From: Rotaria socialis
Lineage: Eukaryota > Rotifera > Eurotatoria > Philodinida > Philodinidae
Assembly (NCBI GenBank): GCA_905331475.1
Contig: CAJNYU010000157.1
Coordinates: 310,001 to 374,000 of the forward strand
Length of the DNA stretch: 64,000 nt
Reading direction: 5' to 3'
This document shows positions 37,403 to 49,216 of the stretch, piece by piece. Below the pieces are notes generated by a model that worked only from the letters and a program-made list of their open reading frames with translations, did not search any database and was not told where the DNA came from. The first letter of the stretch is position 1, and each line of letters begins with the position of its first letter. The position numbers and the translations under genes are program-made.

Positions 37403-38769
37403 ATGGATTTTAATTTAAATTTATCGCCTATACAGGATCGAAAAATTTCATCAGCATTATCAAGAGCTGATCGAAGTTCTCCAGAATCAAGAAAAGAAAT
37501 TTTCACAGAAGAATTGCCTCAAACAATAAATCTAACAGAGAAAAGAGTTAAAACTGCTGATCAACAGAAAATATCCTCGCCTGATCTAGGAACGTTAACT
37601 CAACCAACTGAAGTAAGATGAAAATCATGCGAATTATTTCTTTTTGTGTATCTAAATACAAACTTGTTTTTCAGGAACTTATCTTACATGCCTTTGAAAC
37701 ACTAAAAAATGAAGATAGCAAAAGCATAGTGGCTGCATTAGATGAAAGTCGATCTCTATTAAGAAGCTCATTGGAAGAACTTCGATGTGGACAAGATGAA
37801 TATAGAAAACAACTCGAACAAATTAAAAACTACAAAGAGTCAGAAACACCAAGAAGAAAAGGTAAAAATAGACAAAAAAAAACAAAGAAATTTCATTGTA
37901 TTTCTTCTTCTTATTCACTGTTCGTAAAGAAAATGCAATTCCATTATCACTTTTTCTGCGACAAAAGCGTGATACTCAAGCTCTTGCTGATCTTAAGTCC
38001 AGATTCAGGTATGAATGCGACATATCAAGCTTATTTTGAAGCTCTTCTTACGCACGATGCAAATCAACAACAACATCCATCGGATAAAGTTGCCGTGATT
38101 AAGTATATTCGTCGACGTGAGAGACGAAAACGTGCAGAAACCAATCGAAAGAATAATGAATTAAGTAGTGACATTCTTCAAAAAGTATTTCATTTTTTTG
38201 TTCAATATAAAAAAAGGCAAAAGCATGATTTTTCTTATTTAGCAAACAGCAGAATTAATTGGGAAAATTGGAAGTATCGATATTAAATTGGAACATGAAA
38301 GACAAAGACAAAATGATACAATACGTACAAAAATGAATGAAAAGAAAGTTAGAGCTCAAAATATAACGGAAACAAGTGAAATAATTGACCAGGCTCATGA
38401 AGCTAATCTAGCGTAAATAGAAGATGATTCCATTTTTCTTCTTCTACCATTGCTTTCTTTTTCCTCATGTATTCTAGCCGTGAGCGTGTTGAACAAAAAC
38501 ATCGTGAAAAAATTGAAGCACGTCTATCAGAAAAACGCAAACAACTTAATCAAACACCAACAAATGTAATTCATGTTCAAAGTCGCGTAAACAATGATGA
38601 TGATGATGCGAATGAAAATTCTCAATTAAATGATGAACAAAAACAAGAAACAAAAGCTTCTATTCAACTTTTGAATACTCATAATGATGCTGATGAATCA
38701 AAACGGCCAAGAACACCTGTTTATGGTAGTGAAAATTCAAACGAAAAAATTGCAAATATTTATATATAA
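37403..38769 (+). CDS. Coiled-coil protein, unassigned
   Basis: Exons: 37403-37612, 37675-37861, 38009-38184, 38243-38412, 38478-38769; 1035 bases, 344 residues. I do not recognise the family. It is hydrophilic and helical, with long heptad-like stretches (SRSLLRSSLEELRCGQDEYR, IRRRERRKRAETNRKNNELS, RERVEQKHREKIEARLSEKR), no TM segment and no signal peptide. The C-terminus is acidic, Asn/Asp/Gln-rich and probably disordered. The join from exon 2 to exon 3 is the weakest. An alternative exon at 37930-38008 also reads open but cannot rejoin the downstream frame. It runs tail-to-tail with PDSS2, 59 bp apart. A cytoskeletal or ciliary scaffold role is possible but unproven. Confidence 0.7.
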
Positions 38770-38828
38770 TCAAAACTATTGAGTTTTATTTCTTTTAAAG
38801 AAAAAGAAATAACTAAAACAAACAATAT

Positions 38829-40565
38829 TTAAATAACTTTTTTCGAAAAAAGACCATCTTGAATTTGTTGAATAATTGAACGTATGAGACTTGTTGCGGA
38901 TGATTTTTGATCAAAGTTTTCTTTAAGTAAATCTAATGCTTTATTACTTTCTACTAGACATTGGTCACGACAATGATCAAGTAGTTCTTCATTGTTCAAT
39001 TGTTCTAATGCTACATTTTCAGTTGTAGATTTATTCATGAGTGAATAAGGAAATGAACGGTTCATCGACACTGTTCCATAAAGTGTTAAAGATGCTGGAT
39101 CATGAGAAATCGATGATGAATATTGAGATATTTCATTATACATTATACATGAAAATATAATATGCCGACATAAGTGATATGCTTGATCTTGAAATGATGT
39201 TGAATGATCGACTAATTGAAGTGAAGCACGACAGCCAGAGGCAACTAAATTTGCGACAGAACTAAAATAAATTTCTTTAGAGAATTTACCATATACTTTT
39301 GAATCAATAACAAACGATTCAGGTGATTTTTAATTTCGATATTAATTTCTTCAGTTAAGTTCAGAGAAACTAATTATAATATGTTTAAGAATAGAAAACC
39401 TAGGGGTATCAACTAAGCTAAAGAATAATTTAGAATTCAATGATAGAAACACTCGCGATATCATTGCTACAAGGAAAACATATCGTACAATTAAAACCAA
39501 CTTTTACATTTGAAAGAAAAGCTCTAACAATTGTGAGAAAGGCTTCAACTTGACATGACTAAGTGATCATGTGCACTATTCTAAATATTGTTGTATCTTC
39601 AATGTTTAGAAAATTTGCATTTTTGTGTCGTTAAAATTAATCAGTTTCTACCATAGCAGATCGTAAATAACTCGTTTGAAAAGCGTGGCTCACAAAACTA
39701 AGACATTGTTCTAACAAATACTTACAGTGCAGTTAGTTGATACCATTCTGTTAACGATGAAAGTGATTGTTTATCTTTTAGAAAAAATTCTGCTTTACAC
39801 ATATCTGCAATTGCATGACCAATCGTTTCTACAACCTAAGAAACACGATAGAATAATTTTAAAAAAACTATAGAAATACTCTATTTTACTTGAGGTTTTC
39901 GAAATTCAGCTAATTTACCACACGCTTGTGACAAGAGATAATCTCCACCTAAGACTGCGACTTTATTTCCTTGTTCTAAATCACTTTGATTTTCTTTTAA
40001 ATCCACAATACCTACAAAGATAAAATTGTTTTACTTTCTTATTCAATTATCATCATTACCTCGATGACCAAGAATACCCAAGTGAACTAAAACAAAAAAC
40101 AAAACATTCATTCAATAAAACTTTAGGACTGTTTGAACTAAAACTCCTAGCAAGTGTTAAATTATTACTCATTTCAATTAATTCAGCTAGTTGTCTTTGA
40201 TGTTCGTGGATGCCGTGTTTAATCATATCTTCTTGATAATTTTTTTGTGGAATTCCAGCTGCTTTTGATATTAATAAAACTAACAATGATCGTGAATGTG
40301 CTGTTTTCGGTGGACTATCCAACATATTTGTAGCAAGTTTCAATAATGGATGTTGTGTACCAACTAATTTTCTTAAATAACCAACTAATGTTGACACTTC
40401 TTCATTGAATAAATATTTGAGATTAACTAACGAATGTAGCGATGATGGATAACCGATTATTTTTTCACCTTGGCTTAATAATGGTTGCCAATTTGGAGTT
40501 TTATTTTTAATATGAACATAAAATCCATTCGATGAAAGAAAACGCACTATCGGTGAAAATCTCAT
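38829..40565 (-). CDS. PDSS2: All-trans-polyprenyl-diphosphate synthase subunit 2
   Basis: Mitochondrial partner of PDSS1; the heterotetramer makes the polyprenyl side chain of ubiquinone. Exons in coding order: 40145-40565, 40060-40086, 39890-40011, 39726-39835, 38829-39261; 1113 bases, 370 residues. Family segments include EKIIGYPSSLHSLVNLKYLF, LVGTQHPLLKLA, LVLLISKAAG, HLGILGHRGIVDLKENQ and GNKVAVLGGDYLLSQACGKL. As in other PDSS2 proteins, the DDxxD motifs of catalytic polyprenyl synthases are absent, which fits a non-catalytic subunit. Exon 2 is only 27 bp and encodes the HLGILGHRG core, so it cannot be skipped without damage. The exon 1 donor, GTTTTA, is weak. The basic N-terminus is consistent with mitochondrial import. 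Confidence 0.93.
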
Positions 40566-40716
40566 AGTCTTATTTTAGGTTATTTCTTATCTGCAGTTGA
40601 AGCGAAAAAAAAAGTAAATAGAATTTCATATGAATGATCAAAGATGTGTCATTTTTTATTTGTTATATAACAAAAAAAAAAGAAGAAGCATATACAAAAA
40701 AAGAATCTATCGTTTT

Positions 40717-43700
40717 TCAACCAGATAGGTCTTCAGCTTGATATGCCATTTGGTCATATAGCTCAGCTTTTATCATTCGACCAGCAAAATATCGTCCATT
40801 GAGTGATTCAATCGTTTTTTCTGCTTCTATAAAATAAACAGAAATTTTTAAAAAAGATTATCATTGAAAAGAATATTACACTTACGTTTACTAGTTTGAA
40901 ATTCAACAAAAATTTTAACGATTTGTTCTGCATTATCATCATCATATCCTTGTTGTTCAGTATAAATAACAACTTTAATAACTTCACCATATTTCGAGCA
41001 CTCGTCTGCAAAAACAAATAAAATAAAATTTTCGCAATACAACAACAAATTAAAGAAAATTGTACCGGTTATTTCCTGTTGTAAATCATCATCAACATCC
41101 TCAGGACCAACCATATTTCTTAATACGCATACACGTGAATCAAGTCGACGTTGATTTAATTTTTGCATTAGTAAATGTCTTTGTTCACGACCTAATATTA
41201 AGGACAATGAAACCTGAGACGTGTGTTTTTTTGTGTGTAACATAAATAAATAAATGTATATATATATACCTTTAACACTAAGTTCTTCTTGTTGTGATAA
41301 AGTTGCTGTAGGATCTTCTGCATTATTTAAGCTTAAAATAGTTTTTTGATTGTCAGTTGTTTCCGATTTATTTGTTGGTAGAACAAGTGAAATTGATGGA
41401 TATTGTGGTTTTGGTTCTAAATCAATTTTTAATCCAACAGGGACAGGTGGTTCTTCAAGTAAAGTTGGTTGAGGAATTAATGTTGCTGCGGATGGTGGTG
41501 GAGTACTAACTAGAATAGGTATTAATTTATTCAGTTCATTGCTTTGTATAAAACAAAAAGAACTATTACCTTGCGGAGATGAAACTTGTACCGTTTGTAC
41601 TGAGGATGAAGTTGTAAGATTAGTTAAAGACGATGTAGACAAACTTGAAATGAAAATAATCAATCGATTGTAAACTATTACAGTAGAATTACTTTGAACG
41701 AATGCCAGGTGCACCAAGAGTAACAGGTTGTGAAATAGAAGTTGTTATAGCAGCAGTTGGATTGAGTATAGTGGAAATCACTAATCGAAAAGAAAAAGAA
41801 AATTAAAAATAATTTAATATTATTTGAAAACAATTTAAGTTATACTTGATGTCACAGCAGTCGCATCAGAAAACGACGCTGCAGAAAGTGTAGCAGCAAC
41901 AGTAGTTGGGGCAATCGGACCACCAAGAAAACCAACTTGTGCTATTGGATTATTGATCATTTGTGAAGCAGCCTGAAAAAACAAGAACAATGAAATTCAA
42001 TGAATTTCACAAATATTTCAATCTGAATGATGACGTAGAGCAGTACATGTCTCGTTAGATCTATCCCTCTTATGAACCGTGAAACAACGATTACTGTTTA
42101 TATATACGTTGGGAATAAATAATAAACAAGGCTGGTAATATTTCTAAAATAAGCGCTGATAAAAATATAGAATAAGATTAGATAGGTGAAGTTCAAACTA
42201 ACTTCCCAGTGAAAAATATTCGCTGATTTCAATCAAATTATTGTGCAACAAACTCCAATCCACGATCGGATTGATAATTTTGATTATAATCGATCACCAT
42301 TGAACCGAAACGTGATGTTGTTGTTAGCCCAGTGGAAATTAGTTTGATTAAAATCTGATTGCTCTGTAGCACAATTCGAATTATCAATCGATTGATAATG
42401 TGGATTTTACTGGAATACAATCCGATTTTAATCAAACTAATTTTCACTGGGCTAGCAATAGCATTAAATTTGGGTTAAATGGTGGTCGATTAAAATCAAA
42501 ATTATCAATCGGATTGCGAATTGGATTTTGTTGCACAATAATTTGATTGAAATGAGCGAATATTTTTCACTGGAGTCGTTTGATATTCTACATTTAATAG
42601 AGTCCTCGACGACTTAGGATAAACACTAAAAATATGTGTATTAAATTCCTCTAATCCATTTGAATCTGCACAGATGCCAGTTAGAAAACAAACTATAGAG
42701 ATAGTTGAAGCTATTAGAGTTCAAATTTCAACAATGTATGTATAATTTAAAAAACATGCTATTATATATATATATATATATACATATATATCAATCATCA
42801 AGATCTTATCAAATATTTCTAAATTAAACATACTATGGTAGGTTGTGGATTAGTCTCAACATTTTTAGCCTGTAATTGAGCTGTAATTGTAGCAACAGCT
42901 AATGCAGTAGCTGTTGGCATCGAAGTTGCTGCTGTCGGTGTTGTAGTTAATAAACCTTCAGGTGGTGTTATTGCTTTACCAACTCGAAGAAATTGTCCTA
43001 TGAGGAATCGAAAATAAATTTTTTAATAAACATTTTCTCCAAAACAACAAAAAATCTACCTCCAAGATCAAATAAATTCATTGAACTAATTGCATCTTGT
43101 GCTGCTTGAACTGTTTCATATTCAATAAAGCCATAACCTCTAGAAATGCACATACATACATGAAATGATATCCTAGCCATAGAAAGAAAATCTATAACTA
43201 TTTTACTTATGTTTACTCGTTGTTGTATCTTTTGCCAAAGTACAAGTTTTTATTTTACCAAAAGCTTCAAAAACACTTTGAATATCATTTTCTGTTAAAT
43301 CTGGATGAATTGAAGCTATATAGATACGATTGTAATTTTTTGCTTCTTCAGTTAATTGATCGATAATGGGCTGAGCTTGTGGCATATTCGATGGTCGACC
43401 AACCTATTTGAAAAATAAAAAATAAAAAACTAATATCGCTCTTTAAAATTTTTCTCACTTTAATATTTCTTCCACCAAGAATAACTCCATTCATTTGCTC
43501 AATAGACAATTGTGCTGCTTCAGGTATTTCATATTCAAGAAAAGCAAAACCTTTATGACGATTAGTAACTGGATCAAATGTTAATGAAACAGCTTTGACT
43601 GGTCCAAATGGTTGAAATGCTTGTTTAAGCATTGCTTCATTTAATTCAAAATTAATACTACCAATATAAATTCTCCAAAAGCAAAAAAATCATTATCGTT

Positions 43701-44598
43701 TTATTCTTTTTTTCTAATGAAATTGTTTTAATTGTCTTACCGACACATTAATAGCAGTGCTTGTTGTTTTTTAATATTATCTAATTGTACACGTTGTTGT
43801 TGCTGTTGCTGTTTCACAAGAACATATTTAACACTTTGTTCTAAACCATATTTTTTTGCACGTTTAATATTTTCTTCATCAACGGATCGAATTTTGTAGC
43901 GTCCTGTATCACGCTTTGCTCCTGGTCCCTTAAATAATGGACCACGTTGATGAAGCTCAATGGCAGGTGAAAATGATGCAAATGGTGTAAGTTCACGTGG
44001 TAAACGTGGAATATTTTGTATCGAATACTTTTTCTTATCAATACCGTTTGCTGTTTGCGATTCATTATTATTCTCTATAAAATTTAAAAAAAAGATAGAT
44101 ATATTTTTATCTACGAACTTAGAGAATAAATAATTCTTAAACGATCACAGGCATACGAATAAGATGTTCAAATATTGTAGCTGAAAAAGGGATAGAGAGA
44201 AAAGAGAAAAAAACAACGAATATGCATAAACAAAAAAGAAGAAGAAAAGACTCGTTTATTTTAATGGTAAGTAGATTATTGCTGGTTACCTAAAATAGGG
44301 AGAAATAAAAGAACAAAATAAAACATGTTTTTCGTTTTGAATTCTATCTAATATGAATAGTTTTTTTTGTCGTCAATGGTTGAATGTAGATCGACGAAAC
44401 TCATGCAATTGACATATGTTCCTCTGCAACATGGACAAGAAAAGAGAAAAAACAAAACCGAGTTTTTTTTGAATTAATAATAGAAATTGTAAAATAATGA
44501 ATGAATATAATAGAAATCAATAGAAAATGAAAAGACTTTGACTTACCGGTCGTAATTGCTGTCGTATTTGATTCATCAACAATCATTGCTTCAGTCAT
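40717..44598 (-). CDS. PUF60: Poly(U)-binding splicing factor PUF60 (half-pint)
   Basis: Nuclear splicing factor that binds polypyrimidine tracts and cooperates with U2AF at 3' splice sites. Thirteen exons in coding order: 44547-44598, 43741-44074, 43459-43672, 43207-43403, 43060-43139, 42834-42997, 41846-41972, 41693-41780, 41570-41643, 41270-41509, 41066-41191, 40886-41005, 40717-40826; 1926 bases, 641 residues. RRM1 starts at [11 protein letters not shown] (about 129), with RNP1 [30 protein letters not shown] links to RRM2 ([14 protein letters not shown]1 [20 protein letters not shown]). A long Ala/Thr/Pro/Ser-rich linker follows. The C-terminal U2AF-homology motif (about 540-635) has [17 protein letters not shown] and the RYF of the R-x-F signature. 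Intron 6 contains nested foldback elements. Confidence 0.97.
42205..42574. mobile_element. Foldback MITE, ATTGATAAT word, CCCAGTG ends, in PUF60 intron
   Basis: A 370-bp element with inverted ends of about 45 bp that are nearly identical (CCCAGTGAAAAATATTCGCT, then ATTTCAATCAAATTATTG). The interior repeats ATTGATAAT, GATTTTAATC and their complements. It sits in intron 6 of PUF60 and is itself split by a second element at 42328-42452. Confidence 0.8.
42328..42452. mobile_element. Nested foldback MITE, GCCCAGTG ends
   Basis: A 125-bp element with about 28-bp inverted ends (GCCCAGTGGAAATTAGTTTG and onward; one mismatch), flanked by TA on each side. It lies wholly inside the 42205-42574 element, so it either inserted there later or arose from it. 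Its ends share CCCAGTG with the host element, but the following bases differ. Confidence 0.75.
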
Positions 44599-44728
44599 TT
44601 TATTTAATCTAAAATGTAAGAAACCTTCACCACTATATCACAGTAAACTGAGCAAAAAAACACATTATTTAATTGAATTGCAGATCTGCATTGATAAAAA
44701 AAAGAAAGAAAAATTTCTATAGGTCACA

Positions 44729-47565
44729 CTAAGGAACAACTAAATATGGTTGAATTGGTACAAACTGATCTGCATCATGACAATCTTGCAACCAATCAAG
44801 ACTTATGAAATTTATATCTGGATTTGACTTTGAGATCTAAATTTAAAAACAAAAGAAATATATTAAAATTGATACAGTAATTATTGTTTCGTTAGATATT
44901 GTCTGTATAAGAAATTCACGATGTAAATCATAGAATATTACAAGAATACTGAGTTATTTCATTTCAATAGATTATAGTGCTGTTTAAGGAAGTAGCATTA
45001 TTAAAATTGCTCAAATGAGAACAATTGAAAAAATGATGATGATCTCAAAAGGATCTACGTTCGGTATCTCAATTGGTTATGTCAAAGTCTCCACATATGA
45101 TAATTATATTTGTCATAATGTATCTGTCTTAAATGAAAACACAAATGTTGTGACTTTAAAGGCTCAAAAATAACTGATGTCGGACATATTTCAACAATCC
45201 CTTATAAAGGAATCATTCAAGAAATACAATCGATCGGAGTATTTCCTTCAGTAGTTAGCCATTAGAAACGAGCAAGAATATTTACTGATATGAGACATAC
45301 TTCCCTCGTCTCATTCGATCTTGAAGTAGTTATCTCTGTCTCGAATTGTTTGTAATATCTTTCAAGCTACTACCTTTTTAGTATTGCTTAGTTGCCATCA
45401 TAGATTCTTTCTCTTGTTGCATTACTGACGAATCAAACTCTTCAATTGTTCTTCATACGTGATAATGATTTTGCACCGATACAAGCCTGCTGAGATCACT
45501 TTTGTGACGTTTACTTAAATAGAATTCTAGGTAGTATAAAATATGACACTCCATTTCTATAATAAGAGCAGGAAATGATATTAAACTTTGCAAACTACTG
45601 TTTAGTAAATAAAATAAGTTGATCTGTCTACCAAAAAAAAAACATAGTCTTTGATATCCGTAAAAAGTTGTGTAAATCTTTCTGTTTCTTAACTGACTAT
45701 AACTTTACACTATTCTTTAAATCTGATTTGAAACATGAGAAATCACTTAAACCTTTGCAAAATCTTGATTCCACATTCGATTTGTAATAACATATTTCAC
45801 ATCCGACGTAATTTGTCTGTCCAAAATTCCATCATAAGCAAGTATAACTCTCGTTATGCCGAGAAGGGTATTATCATCATAGTCACCATAAGATACATAG
45901 AAATGTTTGCCATGAAAAATATCTGGTATTTGTTCAAATTGATTCTTCTTGTTTGCAGTTTTATTTGTAGCTCGAGATGGTTTTTTCACCGAAGTTCTTT
46001 CCGTAGTATCGTTTGTATCAACAGCTTCTTCTTCATCTACATTTTTTCTATTGGTTGCTTCTAATTTTCTTTTTGATGTTTCTTTATCAGTTTTTTCCTT
46101 TAGGTTGTAAGACTTTTCAGATAATAATTGATTTTGTTTACAACAATCCATGATCCAGTGTTTACTAACAATCATACCTTTTCCTGTTTGTAGAACTTCA
46201 TTAAATTTTGGAGTATTTGGGAATGCAGAACTAGAATGAAACGATTTCATTTTTATGACTTTTGGAAACTAACTCAAGAAGTAAAGGTGGAGAAGTCTAT
46301 GTTTTTCGCTTTCTTAGATATTTATGAGGTTTCTCATAATCTTAGAATTAAATCGTGTACAACTTCTGATGATATTCCAAAATTCATTTTGCTACAACTC
46401 TTCTAAGTAGATAACCATCATAGATTCTTAGGTTGCCGTATGCAGACAGATATAGTGAATTGAAGGTAGTAACAAAATAGACTCTCGAAATCTCAACTAG
46501 TATTGCCTCATAGTAGACTTTAACATATTGATGAGTACAGAAAAGTAGTTTCTATTCGTTCGATCACATATACTTCAGTTAATTTGTGTTTTACAATATA
46601 ATGATTTAAACGCATACATGAGATGAGTACATTTCTCATTCCAATCATCGCTGTAAGTAGCACCCATTGAAACTGCTTTATTACGTAATTGTGATCGTAA
46701 TGGATTTTGAAAACCACTTAAAACAAAAACAACATTTTTCATTATTGGACATTTATCAGTCTAAAAGAAAGAATAATAAACATTTTTCTGAAAATAAAAA
46801 CCAATTTTTTTACTTGTACATCATTTTTTTTCAATATTTGACTTTGATTATCATTTGCTGATTTTTTAGCTGATAATTCTTCAGCAATATTTGTTGAAAT
46901 AGCTTTTTCATTATCAGTGGATATTGATTTGAATTTATTCTCAGTAAAAAATGAACCGATTTTATTTGGTTCGTTTACAATTTCGTTTTCATCTTCATCT
47001 ACTACACTATTTAATGATTTATTAACTAATTCTGTTTTTTGAGCACCATCAGCCATTGAATTGACTTTAATAAAAGTTAAACCAAACTGATTTGATGAAT
47101 TAAATTTTTGTTCGCATATTATTTTTAATCGATCCCATTTTTCATTTAAACATGTTTTATTTAAATCGTTAGATTTGAAAACTTTAATTTGATTGCGATT
47201 TTTATTTGAACGTGATTCATTCGGAGTCATTAACATTGTCTGAGGTAAAAGTGCAGTCCATTCATCAGACGTTGATTGAGAAACTAATAGTTCAATAAAT
47301 GCACTACCATCATTACCAATATCAACAGAGTTTATTAAACTAGGCGTTTCGAATTCAAGAACACATACTATACGTTCGTCAGTACTATCAGATGATAACC
47401 ATTTTTTATATTGTTCTGGTTCAAGTAAATTTTTAGCACAATGAACCTAAATAGAAGAATCGATTTAATAATGCAGCAAAAGACTAATTTTTGTTTGCAT
47501 TGCTTTGAACTAACTCGATCTTCACTTGAACAAGAGAGAATGTTTTTAAAATTAATCAAGGACAT
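44729..47565 (-). CDS. XRCC1: DNA repair scaffold XRCC1
   Basis: Nuclear scaffold of single-strand break and base excision repair; in animals it binds DNA polymerase beta, PARP1 and DNA ligase III. Exons in coding order: 47515-47565, 46814-47446, 46618-46760, 45753-46230, 44729-44836; 1413 bases, 470 residues. The N-terminal beta-sandwich shows ILSCSSEDR, VHCAKNLL, SVDIGNDGSAFIELLV, TPNESR and WDRLKIICEQKF. BRCT1 (about 235-315) has VVFVLSGFQNPLRSQLR, CTHLI and NTPKF. BRCT2 (about 385-470) has IPDIFHGKHFYVSYG, VKYVIT and LDWLQDC. It is shorter than human XRCC1 (633) because both linkers are reduced. The last intron is 916 bp; nothing is visible in it. PUF60 starts 130 bp downstream on the same strand. 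Confidence 0.96.
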
Positions 47566-47976
47566 AAGAATTTGTTTGTAGGTTTAAAAACAAGATTTTT
47601 GATATTGAAAGACAAATATACTGGTTTCTTGGAATAAAAAGATTGACAAAAAATCAAAGTGTATTTAATTTAATAAACTGATGAGAAAAAAGAAAAGCAT
47701 TGCTTAACTGAAAGAAAAAAAAAACTTTGATTGGTAGGTCACTTGCATATCCTCTGAGATTTCAATAATAGAGGTCGTTGAAACACGCTGCTTTACACTG
47801 GAAGTGAACAGAGTAATATTGTGAATTTTATTCAAAATTTGAGGAAAACAGAAAACAATAGAAAACAAAACTCTAATCAGATTATTGTTGATGAGACAAT
47901 TTAATATGCATTAAATATTATTAAAAAGAAAAAGAATACATGAAATTTGTTCATTAACGAATGTAACGAAAAAGCT

Positions 47977-49216
47977 TTAATCAGCATTATTTAAAAGATT
48001 CATTGGAATTTCTTCGTCCGAATTGGACATCGTGATTATAGTTGGTTGAAAAGAATTTTCTTCATTGCTGCTTACTTGTGCTGTCGTAATTGTTGTTTGT
48101 TGAGCAATAATTAAAGCGCTAGGAGACATTGTTCGATAGGATTCTGTTAAGTTTACTGAACGACGTGAATCGCCATCTGCAGCCCATTCTTCAAGAGCGT
48201 ACAATCGTGCACGATTCAAATCATTTAGCATAATTTCATCGGCTGTATAAGTATCCATTGTCATATGTACATGAGATGCAAGGAGAGTAGTAGGTATAAA
48301 TTGAAGAATACTCAATATATAATCAATAACTTCGCCATAATTTCGGCCTCTATCAATTTGATAAAGTATACGTAAACGACGAAGCCATATTTCTAGTTCA
48401 TTATTACTAAATGAAACTTGTGTGTTATGTACATCATAGAAAGCAGGCATTTGTGATTTATCAAGAAGAATAATATAACGAGAGGGAGTATTAGATGATA
48501 CTCCTGTTTTGTCGCCTGGTTTCAGGTATGTTGAACTGGGTTTTGATGAAGGATATCGAGTATTTGGAGTTCCTCGATGTGATGAATTAGGACGACTTGA
48601 AGCATTTCCCTGTCCTGGTGAATGATCATCATTATTGCGTGGGGAATTCAATGCTGAATCACTTGCATGAAAACTTTTTGATTTGGCAGGTGACTAAGAA
48701 AATAATATTAATAAAATTAATGGAATTTCGAAAACAAAAAAACTATGATAGTAAACAAACTACCTCTTGAAGTTTCTTTTGCGTTGGAAGTACAACAAAT
48801 TTGAATGATTCCAGTTGTTGAAGTAAAAAATCTTTACATGGTTGTTTAAGATGGTCAATCATATATTCATCAGCTAATTGAAGAAAATCATCGACATTAT
48901 CATTAGTAATGTGACCATTAAATTGTGGATAAATATATTTTAATAATTCAAGTATGCTTTCAGTTGATTTCCCTTCTAGGACTATTTCTTGTTCGTTATG
49001 TTCTTTAAATGCACCTTCAAACATTCGTGCAAATACAGGTGAAACTAATGTTAATAGTAAACGATGACAATAAAATTTTACTTGACCAACAACTAAAATA
49101 ACGTCAGATTTGATATTGATAGTATTTGATGAATCGGTAAAATATTCTAATGGGGAAAGTGGCGCTGATGAGAGTCGAAGTAATTCTGGTCTCGATGATG
49201 TTGATGTCATTGGCAT
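47977..49216 (-). CDS. BTB/POZ domain protein
   Basis: Exons in coding order: 48764-49216 and 47977-48693; 1170 bases, 389 residues. A BTB/POZ fold spans about residues 35-130 (SDVILVVGQVKFYCHRLLL, SPVFARMFEGAFKE, ILELLKYIYPQ, LADEYMIDHLKQPC). BTB domains dimerise and often act as substrate adaptors for CUL3 ubiquitin ligases. A Ser/Pro/Asn-rich linker follows, then a helical C-terminal part (NELEIWLRRLRILYQIDRG, YILSILQFIPTTLLASHV) without Kelch, zinc-finger or MATH domains. I cannot assign the subfamily. Both exons are free of stops and meet in phase 0. Confidence 0.85.

Noticed and set aside
37930-38008. Extra exon for the coiled-coil gene
   Set aside because: Open, but it leaves the wrong phase to rejoin the downstream exon with any nearby acceptor.
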